NCBI GenBank assembly: GCA_963799315.1
Contig: CAWCWP010000002.1
Coordinates: 620,001-684,000 of the forward strand
Origin: Parerythrobacter_A sp963799315
GTDB taxonomy: Bacteria; Pseudomonadota; Alphaproteobacteria; Sphingomonadales; Sphingomonadaceae
Direction of reading: 5' to 3'
Length of the DNA stretch: 64,000 nt
Below the pieces are notes generated by a model. That model saw only the letters and a list, made by a program, of their open reading frames with translations. It made no database searches and was not told the DNA's origin. Below, in pieces: positions 1-10,397 of this stretch. Every line of letters begins with the position of its first letter. The stretch's first letter is position 1. The position numbers were made by a program, and so were the translations under genes.

Positions 1-1774
1 GACGGCCAGCCGCATCGTAAGTGTAATTGACGGTAAGCGGCGTGGTGCCAACACCGTCAGTTGCGGTCTCACTTTCAGGTAGGCTGGTCGCCTTGAAATA
101 AGTAAACTCGCGAACGAAGGACTGCGCTGTACCGCAAGTTAGCTCATTTCCACTAGCATCGGTTTCACAAACCTCTTCACGCAAAAGGCGTGGCGCACAC
201 CTCGGGCTCCCGGAGAAGCCCATAGAGGACATGGTGCCGCATACTTCACCGTTAATTGGAGTTAAGTCCGACCAAGTGTTCTTAACCTTGCGGCGCCGAT
301 TTTGCTCGTCGACTGGATCTATCTGCGATAGCATACCTCCATGCCCTGTATCCCAAGTAAAATCGGTTTGATTGCCGTTTGCGTCGGTTGTAGATATTGG
401 GCGAAAACATGCAAAGCCAAAATTACATTGCGTAGTTGCGAAGCTTGCTGACTCAACCAAGTCCGCCTCTGGACTGCCAGGTTTCGCGCTCGCTATGCGC
501 GAAATCAGATTGCCATAGAGGTTGTAATTTACCTCGACCGCGTTCCCCTCAGGGTAGACAATCTTTTTAAGTTTCTGCATCCCGGTATATTCATAGCTAG
601 TTACGCGGCCTTGTGAATCAGTAATCGAATCGATGCGACGACGCGGCTCTCCTTGTTTACCAGCAGGCCCTAAAGTGTTCGTAATCTCGATCTTTCGATA
701 AAACCCATCTGACCCGGTGATGGTGATGTTATCCATCGTCCGCCTCCACGTTCCGTCAACGCCGTAGCTTACGACATGTGGCCAATGCGTGTCCGGCATA
801 GATACGTAGGTATAGTTCACCCCATCACTGGTTACCGTGCGGGTCTGCGAATTCTGTTGTCGCGACGTGTTGAATGCATCTGTTGTTTCGCCCGGCAACC
901 TCATCCGGCTGCCCTTCTGAGCAGGCCACTCGGGGTTTATATCCGGAAGACAAACACAACTATAAGTCCTGCCTCCGATGTCGGTCGGCCCTCCTGTATA
1001 ATCCAGCGAAGCGAGCGCAACTGATGGGTTATCGATCGCAACAATCTCAGCTCTTTTCAATGAACCCCAAGAGGAGTTTGCAGAATTCGAATGATAAGTA
1101 AACCGAAGCTCATATCCGGCCGTGCTTGTTACTACCACTGGACGATGACGCACGATTCCTGATAGATTTATTGAGTCGTAAGCGATGCTAAGATCACGTC
1201 CACCCGGATTCAAGATTTCGTAAGCAAGGAACTGTCTTGTTGTTGGCGGAGCTGTACCCGAGTGGTGTTGTGTTTGCGTAACAAACGACATGGATCTGCC
1301 GGTCCCGCCTTGAATAAAAACATATCCCCCAAACCCTTGTCCTGGAGTACCTTCGTCACCGTTCGTTAGCAGCCTGGACCCAGTTCCTTTGTCAGAATAG
1401 CAAACCGTAGTTTGGCACACTCTAAAGGCGTCGGATGCAATACCACCAGCTGAGACTGTGTATATAGCTTGACCAGTCTCAGGCTGTTGTGAGCCAAGAT
1501 TAACCTCAATTGTAGGCATAAAATCTGTCAACTCACGGAAGGTCAATTCTGGAGCTGCCGGAATAGAAAGCGTTGGCATCTTCGATGTGCTGACATTATT
1601 TGTAGTAAGATCTATCCCATGTGGATCCTGGTAAACATCAATTGGCTTGATCTCCTGAGCTGCAACAGAGATATCACCGTGCCCAGAATAACAGAATACA
1701 AAAATAAAAATCGATAAAGCCATCACGAGTGTTTTTCGGATGACTGCCTTAATATTTGCTATCATGATCGACAT
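1..1774 (-). CDS. RHS/YD-repeat surface protein, 3' end beyond window
   Basis: The reading frame is open from the window edge to 1774, at least 591 codons with no stop; I checked every codon. The N-terminus is a hydrophobic signal-like segment (MALSIFIFVFCYSG), so the protein is probably exported. From about residue 400 there are YD-type repeats, including YEYTGMQKLKKI, VNYNLYGNLISRI and, at the window edge, TYDAAGR. RHS/YD proteins usually form a beta-barrel shell around a variable C-terminal toxin or adhesin; that C-terminus lies outside the window. An in-frame ATG at 1765 is an alternative start. The gene is divergent from the virB operon and is less GC-rich than the chromosome. Export is inferred and the cargo is unknown. 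Confidence 0.85.
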   Translation of the reverse strand, partial: MSIMIANIKAVIRKTLVMALSIFIFVFCYSGHGDISVAAQEIKPIDVYQDPHGIDLTTNNVSTSKMPTLSIPAAPELTFRELTDFMPTIEVNLGSQQPETGQAIYTVSAGGIASDAFRVCQTTVCYSDKGTGSRLLTNGDEGTPGQGFGGYVFIQGGTGRSMSFVTQTQHHSGTAPPTTRQFLAYEILNPGGRDLSIAYDSINLSGIVRHRPVVVTSTAGYELRFTYHSNSANSSWGSLKRAEIVAIDNPSVALASLDYTGGPTDIGGRTYSCVCLPDINPEWPAQKGSRMRLPGETTDAFNTSRQQNSQTRTVTSDGVNYTYVSMPDTHWPHVVSYGVDGTWRRTMDNITITGSDGFYRKIEITNTLGPAGKQGEPRRRIDSITDSQGRVTSYEYTGMQKLKKIVYPEGNAVEVNYNLYGNLISRIASAKPGSPEADLVESASFATTQCNFGFACFRPISTTDANGNQTDFTWDTGHGGMLSQIDPVDEQNRRRKVKNTWSDLTPINGEVCGTMSSMGFSGSPRCAPRLLREEVCETDASGNELTCGTAQSFVREFTYFKATSLPESETATDGVGTTPLTVNYTYDAAGR

Positions 1775-1982
1775 CCCATTTTTCAGGCCAAATCAGACTT
1801 CGCGCGCCGTTTTATAAACGCTAGATACCCGTGCATCAGTGCTTTTGCAAGTATCTTGAATTATATGCTTTGTTTTGCCTGCAAAAAGGGGCCAACGTTT
1901 AATAAGATCTTTATTCCGGAAGGTCGCTGCCCTAGCCACAGCAAATGTGTAATGCGGAGCAAGTACGTCATACATGCGGCTA

Positions 1983-2351
1983 TTAACAAGTTTTCCTCCA
2001 ATAGCGCGCTCGGACACCCACGTCGCGCCGCTGTGCCGAAACGGCCCCATAGGTGATGATCGCGTAAAGTTGCCCGCCTTCGTTCACAACGCGCAAATCG
2101 CCGGACCAATTATCCAGATAGCCCGATCGTCCATAATGGCGCACCATGGCAATGCCACCGTCCGCCGGGCCAATGCCGCCTTCCGGAATGGTGATGTTAT
2201 AGCTGCCGGAAACGAGATCAACGCCGTGTTCGTCAATACTGCGGTATTCTTCGGGTGTAGCCTCGTCCTGCGCGAGAGCCGGCGCCGTCAAGCTGCTTGC
2301 CAAGGCACTAGAACGAATTGCGAGGCGTCCCAAGCTAGAAAAACGGCTCAT
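1983..2351 (-). pseudogene. Broken N-terminus of a second RHS-type exported protein
   Basis: A 122-codon frame begins with a signal peptide ending near ALAQDEA. It continues with DEHGVDLVSGSYNITIPEGG, the kind of segment that opens exported RHS proteins. Homology stops near residue 100 (ITYGAVSAQ), after which the sequence is unrelated and ends at a stop, with no YD repeats following. The intact RHS gene at 1-1774 has a similar HGIDL segment after its own signal peptide, so this is probably a displaced start left by recombination. A purine-rich stretch GAGGGGGA lies before its ATG, so a short exported peptide could still be made. Confidence 0.6.
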
Positions 2352-2620
2352 AACACAATCCCCCTCTTGTCCTAGCTAGCTGCTACGCCGCACGAATTGC
2401 AATCCCCTTCTTCATCCTGCGGATGCATGACGTTCAGCTTAGAGCACGCTGGCATAATGTACCGCACAATCAGAAGTTAAGCTGGCGCTGCACCCCTAAC
2501 TTGTTGAAACGCGATTGCATCGGTGTTCTGATAGGGACGGCGCGATATTCCCTCTAATGCATCCTTGCTTTTGACTAAAAAACCTTGTCACTAGGAACGC
2601 ATGCAGCTTCGGGGAACGAT

Positions 2621-2908
2621 ATGGCCACCGGTTTCAGGCGCGAGCCGCTATTTACTGCGCTAACACGGCCGCAGATGTTTGCCGGTGTCACCTACACCTT
2701 CTTCGTCATTAACGCGATCATCGCGGTTGAGTTGTTCCTGATATTCCGGGCTTGGTGGGTGCTGCTGATCGCTTTGGTCCTGCATGGTATTGCCGCGCTT
2801 CTGTGCCTAAGCGAACCGCGCATTTTCGACTTGTGGATTACGCGGATGCGCACATGCCCGCGCATCAAGAACCATGCGCTATGGCAATGCAACTCCTACC
2901 GGCCCTGA
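2621..2908 (+). CDS. virB3: VirB3-like inner-membrane T4SS protein
   Basis: This 95-residue protein opens MATGFRREPLFTALTRPQMF, the typical VirB3 start, and has two adjacent hydrophobic segments at about residues 22-60. VirB3 is a short bitopic protein that joins the VirB4 ATPase in the inner-membrane complex. I chose ATG 2621 because GGGGAACG lies just upstream; a TTG at 2585 in the same frame has no good ribosome site. The gene is first in the virB operon and its end overlaps the virB4 start by 28 bases. Confidence 0.85.
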   Translation: MATGFRREPLFTALTRPQMFAGVTYTFFVINAIIAVELFLIFRAWWVLLIALVLHGIAALLCLSEPRIFDLWITRMRTCPRIKNHALWQCNSYRP

Positions 2909-5266
2909 CCCGCGATCCGAAGGCTATCGCGCGCGAAATTCCGGCGGGCGTTCACCTTCCCTATGCACGGCACATCGGACGCCATACGCTTGAAACCCGC
3001 GACGGTATGCTGATGCAGACGGTCCGTGTGTCGGGACTTCTGTTCGAAACCGCTGATAGCGCGGAAATCGACTACCGCGCCGAACTGCGCGACGCGATGC
3101 TGCGCGCCATCGGCAGTTCGAAGTTCGCGCTCTACCATCATATCATCCGCCGCAGGGCAGACAGCGTCATCAGCGGCGCATTCCCCGATCCGTTTTCGCA
3201 GGACCTGGCGGAGCGCTGGAGAACGCGGCTCGAGCGCCGCCAGTTATTCGTCAATGATCTGTTCCTGACCCTGGTACGTCGGGCATCTCCGGGACGTATT
3301 GGTACGGCCGATCGTATCCGCCAGTGGTTTGGCAAGGGGTCTGCCTATAACGCTTCGCAAACGCGAGGCGGATTAAGGGCGCTTGATGCTGCGCGCGAAG
3401 CGCTGGTCGCCTCGCTAGGCAATTACGATCCGCGCCTTCTTACGGTTTACGAAGACGACACAGGTGCAAAACGGTCCGAACCACTCGAGTTCCTATCCTG
3501 GCTGTACAATAACGATATGCACCCGGTCGCCGTGCCGCATGGCGACCTAGGGCATCACGTTCCGGCACGCCGCATTAGCTTTGGTCAGGACGCGGTCGAA
3601 CTGGCAACGGCAGGCCCGCTGACACGCAGTTTTGCGGCAGTGGTCTCAATCAAGGACTGGCCGGCGCAAACGATGCCCGGCATGTTCGACGAGCTGTGCC
3701 GTTTGCCGTTCGAGATGAATATCAGCCAAAGCTTCGCATTCGTGGAGCGCGGAGCAGCCTTGGGCAGAATGAACCTGGCGCTGCGCCGTATGCGTTCGAG
3801 CGAAGATGAAGCGATATCGCTGCGTGATGAGCTCGGCATCGCCAAGGATGAAGTCGCGGCAGGTCGCGCAGGCTTCGGCGAGCATCATACAAGCATCGCG
3901 ATCCACGCCGATGATCTTGCGACGCTCGACAGCCAGGTCGCCGAAACCATCGCTCTTCTGGCCGATCTGGGCATAAACGCCGTGCGCGAGAACATCGCGT
4001 TAGAGCCAACCTATTGGGCCCAGTTTCCAGCGAACTTCAAATATATTGCGCGGCGCGGGCTCGTCTCGACTACCAACTTCGCCAGTCTTGCCAGCCTGCA
4101 TAACTTCCCCGTCGGACGGGCGCACGGCAATCATTGGGGCGATGCCGTGACCTTGTTCGAGACGACGGCGGCAGGCCCTTACTTCTTCAATTTCCATCAG
4201 GCCGACTTGGGGAATTTTACGATCATCGGGCCGTCGGGGTCGGGAAGAGACCGTCGTGCTTAACTTCCTGCTAGCGCAAGCACGCAAGTTCGCGCCGCGC
4301 ATTATCTTCTTCGACAAGGACCGCGGCGCCGAACTGTTCATCCGCGCGATACATGGTACCTACGACCGGATGCGACCCGAAGCGCCATCGGGGCTTAATC
4401 CGTTGCAGCTCGAGGACACTCCCACCAATCGCCAATTCCTGTTCGAATGGCTCACATTGCTTGCCGGCGGCGTGGACGATGCCGAAGCGGAGCAGATCCG
4501 CGATGCAATAGACACCAGTTTTCTGCAGCCTCACGAGCGGAGGCGCTTGCGCTATCTCGTCGAACTCTTCCGCGGTTCCGATCGCCCGGTCGCAGGCGAT
4601 CTGGCAGCGCGTCTGCGACCCTGGTGGGGCGAAGGCGAACGAGCGTGGCTGTTCGACAACGAACTGGATACCACCGATCTGACGGCCGACACGATCGGAT
4701 TCGACATGACTGCCATTCTTGACGATCCGGTCGCGCGCACGCCGACGATGCTTTACTTCTTTCATAGAGTTGAAGAGCGACTCGATGGAACACCTGCGAT
4801 TATTGTGATCGACGAAGGCTGGAAGGCGTTGGACGACGACGTCTTCGTAAGGCGCATCAAGGATTGGCAGAAAACCATCCGCAAGCGCAACGGCATCGTC
4901 GGTTTCGCAACGCAGAGCGCGCAAGACGCATTAGAAAGCCGCATCGCAAGTGCAATCATCGAACAGTCTGCAACCCAGATATTCATGATCAATCCGAAGG
5001 CCCGCGCCGAAAACTACATGGACGGGTTCGGATTGTCGCAACATGAATTCGACCTCGTACGCACGCTTCCCGATGCATCGCATTGCTTCCTGATCCGTCA
5101 TGGCAAGGAAAGCGTCGTCGCAAGGCTCGATCTGACCGGCGAACAGGATCTGCTCACCATCCTTTCGGGGCGCGAAAGCACGATGCGTGTGTTCGACGAA
5201 CTCGTAGTCGAACATGGCCGCGATCCTGCTGCCTGGATGACGCCCTTGCTGGACAAGGTTGCTTAG
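2881..5266 (+). CDS. virB4: VirB4 ATPase, interrupted by a 1-base insertion in Walker A
   Basis: VirB4 powers pilus assembly and substrate transfer. The N-terminal part (2881-4263, about 455 useful residues) runs up to IIGPSGSG, exactly at the P-loop, then shifts into R-D-R and a stop. The C-terminal part (about 4250-5266) resumes with T-V-V-L-N-F-L-L and carries IIVIDEGWKAL as Walker B and ATQSAQDAL downstream. Dropping the G at 4247 restores GSGKT and a protein of about 793 residues, normal for the family. The break is therefore one base. Given many similar breaks in housekeeping genes it is probably an assembly error; if real, the ATPase is dead. Confidence 0.85.
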
Positions 5267-5270
5267 AGCC

Positions 5271-6479
5271 GTGGCATGTCCAGCCATCCTTACCGGCAAC
5301 GACTTTCTTGTTCGTGTGCTGGGTCATATCGATTGTCAGGCGCAGGCGCTTGGAAGCTTTGGCTGGCAGGCGTTGGCCGAACCTGGCTCCACCGCGTCTT
5401 TCGTCATAACCGGCTTACTGACGCTCTTTATCGCCCTGTTCGGAGTTCGGTTGCTGTTCGGTCCCGCACCGACCGGTCGCGATATCGTATGGGATGTAGC
5501 CAAGATCGGCCTGGTGCTGACGCTGGCCCTGTCCTGGCCTGCGGTTCGCGTCCTTCTCTATGACGTGGTGCTTAGCGGACCTCCCGATATCGCGTCCTCC
5601 GTCAGCAGCCCTATCACGTCCGGCGATGCTGCTCCTTTTGCGCGGCAACTGCAGGACGCCGATGATGCAATGGTCCGGCTTACCGAACTTGGATCGGGTC
5701 GCAATATCGGCGAGTTCGTCGACCCTGATGCACCCGGTGGCACTTTCGCCGGAACAGCCATCGAAAACGGTCAGGCTTTTGGTTATGGGCGGCTTGTCTA
5801 CCTTGCGAGCGTCATCGGCGCGCTCGCTTTGCTGCGCTTGATTGCCGGTATTCTCTTGGCGCTCGCACCTCTAGCCTCTGGGCTATTGCTGTTCGACGCA
5901 ACGCGCGGGCTATTCGCGGGGTGGCTGCGCGGACTGGTCCTAGCGCTACTTGGGTCGACTGGAATAACGATCGTGCTCGCGGCCCAGCTTGCAATCTTAA
6001 GGCCTTGGCTGGACGATGCGTTGCGCTTACGTGTCGCAGGCTACGCAACACCGTCCGCACCGATCGAGCTGTTTGCGCTCACGCTCGCTTTTGCCATCGC
6101 GCAATTCGCCATCATCTGGATACTTGCAAAAGTAGCGTTTTATCGCGGTTGGGTTACGGTGCCGCTCATGCCGGAGTTACGACTGCCCGAAGCCAGAACA
6201 ACCAGCGTCGCACAGACGAACCTGACCCAGTCAATCGAAACGAACCGCGCAACGCGCATTGCACAGAGCGTAGAAAATCAGATGCGTCGCGAAGAGTTCT
6301 CCATCATGTCGCAACGCAATGACTATCGGACCCTGACGAAGCGCGGCGAGGGACCGATCACACCGTCTGCTAATAACCCCACGCGAGAGATACGAACGAG
6401 CGACCGTCTCGGAACCCAAGGGCGAAGAACTTCTTCCCGGACATCGCTTGCGGCCACGCGCAGGGACCGAACGACATGA
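5271..6479 (+). CDS. virB6: VirB6/TrbL-like polytopic T4SS channel protein
   Basis: This is a 402-residue protein with at least five hydrophobic segments, for example FVITGLLTLFIALFGVRLLF, LIAGILLALAPLASGLLLF and a long one near residue 270, followed by a hydrophilic, basic C-terminal tail. That is the layout of VirB6, the polytopic core of the translocation channel. I placed the start at GTG 5271, four bases after the virB4 stop; a TTG at 5259 is the alternative. The stop overlaps the virB8 start (ATGA), so the two are translationally coupled. Position between virB4 and virB8 supports the call. Confidence 0.85.
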   Translation: MACPAILTGNDFLVRVLGHIDCQAQALGSFGWQALAEPGSTASFVITGLLTLFIALFGVRLLFGPAPTGRDIVWDVAKIGLVLTLALSWPAVRVLLYDVVLSGPPDIASSVSSPITSGDAAPFARQLQDADDAMVRLTELGSGRNIGEFVDPDAPGGTFAGTAIENGQAFGYGRLVYLASVIGALALLRLIAGILLALAPLASGLLLFDATRGLFAGWLRGLVLALLGSTGITIVLAAQLAILRPWLDDALRLRVAGYATPSAPIELFALTLAFAIAQFAIIWILAKVAFYRGWVTVPLMPELRLPEARTTSVAQTNLTQSIETNRATRIAQSVENQMRREEFSIMSQRNDYRTLTKRGEGPITPSANNPTREIRTSDRLGTQGRRTSSRTSLAATRRDRTT

Positions 6480-7216
6480 CCCGCTACACCGTTGATGGCG
6501 AAGACGTCAAGGTAGCGGATAGCTGGGCAGTCAGCGTAACCGACGACTTGCAGCGTTCGCGGCGCGTCGCCTGGATCGTCGCGACCATCGCCGGGGTAAT
6601 CGCCTTACTTCTGACGATCGCGCTCGTTCTCCTGCTGCCGCTTAAAACGGTGGAACCCTATACGCTGCTGGTCGACCGCCAGACGGGCTATGTCGAGGAA
6701 CTTGCACCGCTGGAGCGACAGACCATCGCTCCGGATGCAGCACTGACGCGCTCGTTCCTGGTGCAGTATGTCATCGCCCGTGAAAGCTACGATGCCGACA
6801 GCCTGCAGCGCGACTATCGCAAGGTTGCGCTGTGGACCGAAGGCGATGCCCGACAGCGCTATATACGGTCCATGCAAGCCAGCAATCCGGCCAGTCCCCT
6901 TGCTTTTCTTCCGTCCGGTTCGACGCTGAACACGCAGATTACCAGCGTATCTTCGCTATCGGGTAATACCTCGCTCGTCCGTTTTAGCACGCGGCGCGTC
7001 GATCGGGGCGGACGGCTGCAGGAGACGCTCAACTGGGCGGCGGTTATCAGCTATCGGTTTTCGGGCGCGGAGATGACAGCGGAGGATCGCCTCATCAACC
7101 CGCTCGGCTTTCAAGTCACGCGATATCGTCGCGACGCAGAAACGCTTCCGGAGCCGGCAGTCGATGTCGCCGAACAGACCGAGGGTTTGCAGAACGACGA
7201 AGCCCTGCGTCGATGA
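6476..7216 (+). CDS. virB8: VirB8 bitopic T4SS assembly factor
   Basis: The 246-residue protein has a short cytoplasmic start, one membrane helix at about residues 30-53 (IVATIAGVIALLLTIALVLL), then a periplasmic NTF2-like VirB8 domain. The sequence VEPYTLLVDRQTGYVEEL after the helix and SFLVQYVIARESYD are characteristic of the family. VirB8 nucleates the inner-membrane complex and contacts VirB10. Both ends overlap neighbouring genes by four bases (ATGA), so expression is coupled to virB6 and virB9. Confidence 0.9.
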   Translation: MTRYTVDGEDVKVADSWAVSVTDDLQRSRRVAWIVATIAGVIALLLTIALVLLLPLKTVEPYTLLVDRQTGYVEELAPLERQTIAPDAALTRSFLVQYVIARESYDADSLQRDYRKVALWTEGDARQRYIRSMQASNPASPLAFLPSGSTLNTQITSVSSLSGNTSLVRFSTRRVDRGGRLQETLNWAAVISYRFSGAEMTAEDRLINPLGFQVTRYRRDAETLPEPAVDVAEQTEGLQNDEALRR

Positions 7217-7905
7217 GCTGGAAATATATCCTCCTCCCGCTAGCCATAGTTTTCGCGGATGCTGGCATAACGCAGCCGGCGGATACGCCGACACCGCGCC
7301 CGGTTCTATGGGTGCCCGGACAGATTACCGACCTTGCAATTGCGCCTCCAACGCCCCTCACCGTAATGCTCGAACCGGGTGAACGCATCGTGCAGATCAC
7401 GCTGGACGCGGCGCCCGATATCGAGGTCAGCGTAACGCCAAGTCAGGATGCTTTTATTATCGCGCCGGCGGCATTCGAAGTGTCCGGAACCATGCAGGTA
7501 AACTCTGATCGACGTGTCTATCGGTTTGCCTTGCGTACGGTGTATGGGGCGGAACCGCTCGTTCGCGTCGTAACCGATCCCGCCTTGTTGACCCCACGCT
7601 CGGCATCCCTGGCGTTCGAGGACAGTACGACAAGCGCGCGATGGCGCTATCGGATCAGGGGAGACCGGGTCGTGCGGCCCGCAAGTGTCATCGACGACGG
7701 CAGTCGAACCCAGATAACATTCGCGCAAGATCAGGCGCTTCCCGCGGTGTTTGCCAAAGGTCCGTCGGGCAAGGAGGAAGTCGTCAACGGATATATGCGC
7801 GACGATGTCTACGTCATCGATCGCACCTATCGGGAACTTGTATTCCGCGTCGATCGCAAGCGTGCCACGGCCAAACGGAACGACGAACCCGAGGCTGCCC
7901 CGTGA
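7213..7905 (+). CDS. virB9: VirB9/CagX-like outer-membrane complex subunit
   Basis: This 230-residue protein has an N-terminal signal-type hydrophobic stretch and a VirB9 N-domain ending in YRFALRTVYG, followed by the C-terminal beta domain (YRIRGDRVVRPASVIDDGSR, then VNGYMRDDVYVIDRTY). VirB9 forms the outer-membrane core ring with VirB7 and VirB10. No VirB7 lipoprotein is seen next to it; it may be too short to recognise or lie elsewhere. The gene overlaps both virB8 and virB10 by four bases. Confidence 0.9.
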   Translation: MSWKYILLPLAIVFADAGITQPADTPTPRPVLWVPGQITDLAIAPPTPLTVMLEPGERIVQITLDAAPDIEVSVTPSQDAFIIAPAAFEVSGTMQVNSDRRVYRFALRTVYGAEPLVRVVTDPALLTPRSASLAFEDSTTSARWRYRIRGDRVVRPASVIDDGSRTQITFAQDQALPAVFAKGPSGKEEVVNGYMRDDVYVIDRTYRELVFRVDRKRATAKRNDEPEAAP

Positions 7906-8981
7906 ACAGCGATACAAGCGAACAAAGCGAAGCCAGCAACGATGTGCGTCCCGTCGTGGCGACCGGAACCCATGGCAATTTGGGCCTATGGATTTTCGTA
8001 GTCGTCCTGGTGGCAATCGGCGCTTACATTTTCTCGGCGATGACGACACATCGCGAAGCCATAAATGCGCCCAACACGTTTGTGACGCCGACGTCGGACA
8101 GTGCAGCGCGCATCGTATCGCCGCCTCCCCTGGCAATACTAACCAGTTCAGAGGACAGGCAGTTCGCACCTGCCAGGATTGCACAGCGACCCGTCATGGC
8201 ACGCCGAGTTCCGGTACAGCCTCCTGCCATCGCAACGCCCCCACCGCCTGCACCCGCGAGATCGGCGCGAGAACCCGACCTTACGGTCTCGCCGACATAT
8301 ACGCCCGACGTTCCCGAACCAGTTTCTTCGCCCACTGTCGTATACGGCCAACGCTCGCCAACCGATCTGCGGCCCGAGCGAGCTGACGAAGATCAATCCC
8401 TTGCCACTAAGCAACGCGTCGTTGCTGCGCGCCTCGCAAACCCGTCTTTCACCGTCCCGCAAGGGACAGTCATTCCTGCCGTGCTCGAAACCGCCCTGGA
8501 TTCGACCAGACCGGGCGCCGCCCGTGCCTTGGTCCAGCGTCATGTCGTTTCGTTCGATGGTTCGCGCATCCTTATCCCGCGTGGCAGCCGCCTTTACGGC
8601 GAATACGAGGCCAACGTGGAAGCAGGCCAAAATAGGGCTCTCGTCACCTGGTCGCGATTGCTTCGCCCCGATGGGGTCACGATCGCTCTCGATTCCCCAT
8701 CATCGGACCCTCTCGGCCGTGCCGGGGTCAAGGGAAAGGTCGACAGCAAGTTCTTCGAACGCTTCGGCGGCGCAATCCTACAGTCGGTTCTTGATATCGG
8801 CGTGGGCGTCGCGACCCGTGAAGCGACCGATGGCGTGATTGTCGCACTTCCGGGAAGCACGCAAAACGTCACGCCACGCATTTCGCCCGGCAACATACGC
8901 CCCACACTGAAGGTCCGCCACGGCACGAGCGTTTCGGTGTTCGTCGCGCGCGATCTCGATTTCTCCTCGGTCGATAGCTAA
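7902..8981 (+). CDS. virB10: VirB10/TrbI-like T4SS core protein
   Basis: The protein has 359 residues from GTG 7902, which overlaps the virB9 stop. A single inner-membrane helix (LWIFVVVLVAIGAYIF) lies at about residues 25-45, followed by a proline-rich spacer (PPAIATPPPPAPARS) and the TrbI domain with QGTVIPAVLETALDSTRPG and ILIPRGSRLYGEYEA. VirB10 spans both membranes and passes the ATP-dependent signal to the outer pore. The stop TAA shares its last A with the virB11 ATG. Confidence 0.9.
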   Translation: MNSDTSEQSEASNDVRPVVATGTHGNLGLWIFVVVLVAIGAYIFSAMTTHREAINAPNTFVTPTSDSAARIVSPPPLAILTSSEDRQFAPARIAQRPVMARRVPVQPPAIATPPPPAPARSAREPDLTVSPTYTPDVPEPVSSPTVVYGQRSPTDLRPERADEDQSLATKQRVVAARLANPSFTVPQGTVIPAVLETALDSTRPGAARALVQRHVVSFDGSRILIPRGSRLYGEYEANVEAGQNRALVTWSRLLRPDGVTIALDSPSSDPLGRAGVKGKVDSKFFERFGGAILQSVLDIGVGVATREATDGVIVALPGSTQNVTPRISPGNIRPTLKVRHGTSVSVFVARDLDFSSVDS

Positions 8982-9951
8982 TGCACGATACAAGCTATTA
9001 TCTCGATAGCTTCCTTGCACCGCTCGAACCATGGCTGACGCGGTCAGATGTGACCGATATCTGGATCAATAAACCGGGCGAACTGTGGATCGAGACGGTC
9101 GGCGGCGGCATCGAATGTCACCGTGATGACCAGCTTACCCTTAAACTTCTCGAACGGCTCGCACGCCAGATCGCATCGTTTGGTTCGCAAGGGATCAGTC
9201 GCGCGCAGCCGCTTCTCGCTGCCTCGCTTCCCGACGGGTCGCGCGTTCAGATTGTCGGCCCGCCGGTCGCTGGCTCAGGTTACGCATTCGCAATCCGGCG
9301 CCATGTCGAATCCAGTTTAACGCTGGCCGATTGGGCAGCCAGCGATGCCTTTGCTGGTTTGACGGCGCGCGAAAACGATATCGACCGCAAGCGTACTTGG
9401 CGCTCCGTCGATACGGCGAACGCGCGCGCAACCTTGCAGGAAGCTGTCAATGCTCGAAAGAATATCGTCATTTCGGGCGGGACATCGACCGGAAAGACGA
9501 CGTTTTTGAATGCCTTACTTGCGGAGATACCCGAAGCCGAGCGCTTGGTGCTTATCGAAACGCACAAGAGTTGCGGGTCAAACAACCGAATACGGTAGGC
9601 CTTATTGCCGCGCGCGGGGAGCTTAGCGAAGCTGATGCGACCGCCGACGACTTGCTTGTGGCAGCCCTGCGCATGCGCCCGGACCGAATTATTTTGGGTG
9701 AGTTGCGCGGGCAGGAAGCCTTCACGTTCCTGCGCGCTATCAATACTGGTCATCCCGGATCGATGACGACTATCCATGCCGATACGCCGCAAAGGGCGAT
9801 CGAGCAGCTAGCCTTGCTCGTCTTGCAAAGCGGCTCGAAACTGACGCGAGACGATGTGCGGCACTATATCCGCGAAAGCATCGACCTGTTCGTTCAGCTC
9901 GAACGCCGTAACGGACGGCGCGTCGTTGCCCAGATTTTGAGGGCTCTTTGA
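8981..9951 (+). CDS. virB11: VirB11 hexameric ATPase, 1-base deletion after IE
   Basis: VirB11 is the cytoplasmic ring ATPase of the system. The first frame (8981-9598) has Walker A GGTSTGKTT and ends in LVLIETHKS; the second (to 9951) carries the VirB11 motifs ILGELRG (Walker B) and GHPGSMTTIHAD (His box). Adding one G between 9559 and 9560 gives IEDAQELRVKQPN, the expected Asp box, and a protein of 323 residues, normal length. The break is thus one lost G in a GAAGA context, likely an assembly error. The gene is directly followed by the VirB2-like gene one base later. Confidence 0.85.
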
Positions 9952-9952
9952 T

Positions 9953-10318
9953 ATGACAGCTTTTCAACGCTCGCTGTTCGAACCGCCAGTCGTGTCGCCT
10001 GTCGAAGCCGCGACCAGCTGGACAAATGCGCTGGTATTCGGGCAGCTGGTACCGATCCTGTGCGTGCTTGCAGTCGCGCTGGTTGGATTGACGATGATGA
10101 CCGGTCATCTTGCGATCCGCACTGGCGCGCGTGTGGTGCTCGGTTGCTTCATCTTGTTCGGCGCGCCTGCGATTGCGGTCGGATTCATCTCTGCCGCTGC
10201 ATCGGGAATAACCCACAACATAGGTCAGCCAATGGCTTTAAAAACAGAACCTATACGCGACCTTCCACCATCACAATACGACCCATATGCGGGGGCATCG
10301 CTAAGAGATGACCGGTAA
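9953..10318 (+). CDS. VirB2/TrbC-like small membrane protein, C-terminally extended
   Basis: This 121-residue protein begins one base after virB11. It has two hydrophobic helices: LVPILCVLAVALVGLTMMTG and VVLGCFILFGAPAIAVGFIS. The pair closely resembles the protein at 11844-12071, for example VGLTMMTGHLAIRTGARVVLG here against VGFMMLTGRMNWRFGANVIIG there, with shared GCFIxFGA. This is the VirB2/TrbC pilin fold. It has no obvious long signal peptide and a polar C-terminal tail of about 35 residues the other copy lacks. Either copy could be the pilus subunit. Confidence 0.75.
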   Translation: MTAFQRSLFEPPVVSPVEAATSWTNALVFGQLVPILCVLAVALVGLTMMTGHLAIRTGARVVLGCFILFGAPAIAVGFISAAASGITHNIGQPMALKTEPIRDLPPSQYDPYAGASLRDDR

Positions 10319-10397
10319 CAACTCCGTAACTCGTCTTCTGGATATTAAAGATTTTATCAAAAACGAAGACTTAAAATAATAAGCTTAAACACTCAGT

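Noticed and set aside
776..1101. Rightward open frames inside the RHS gene
   Set aside because: Antisense shadows of a 591-codon coding frame; no start signals.
4200..9600. Programmed frameshifting in virB4 and virB11
   Set aside because: No slippery sequence or stimulator at either site, and equal breaks occur in unrelated housekeeping genes.
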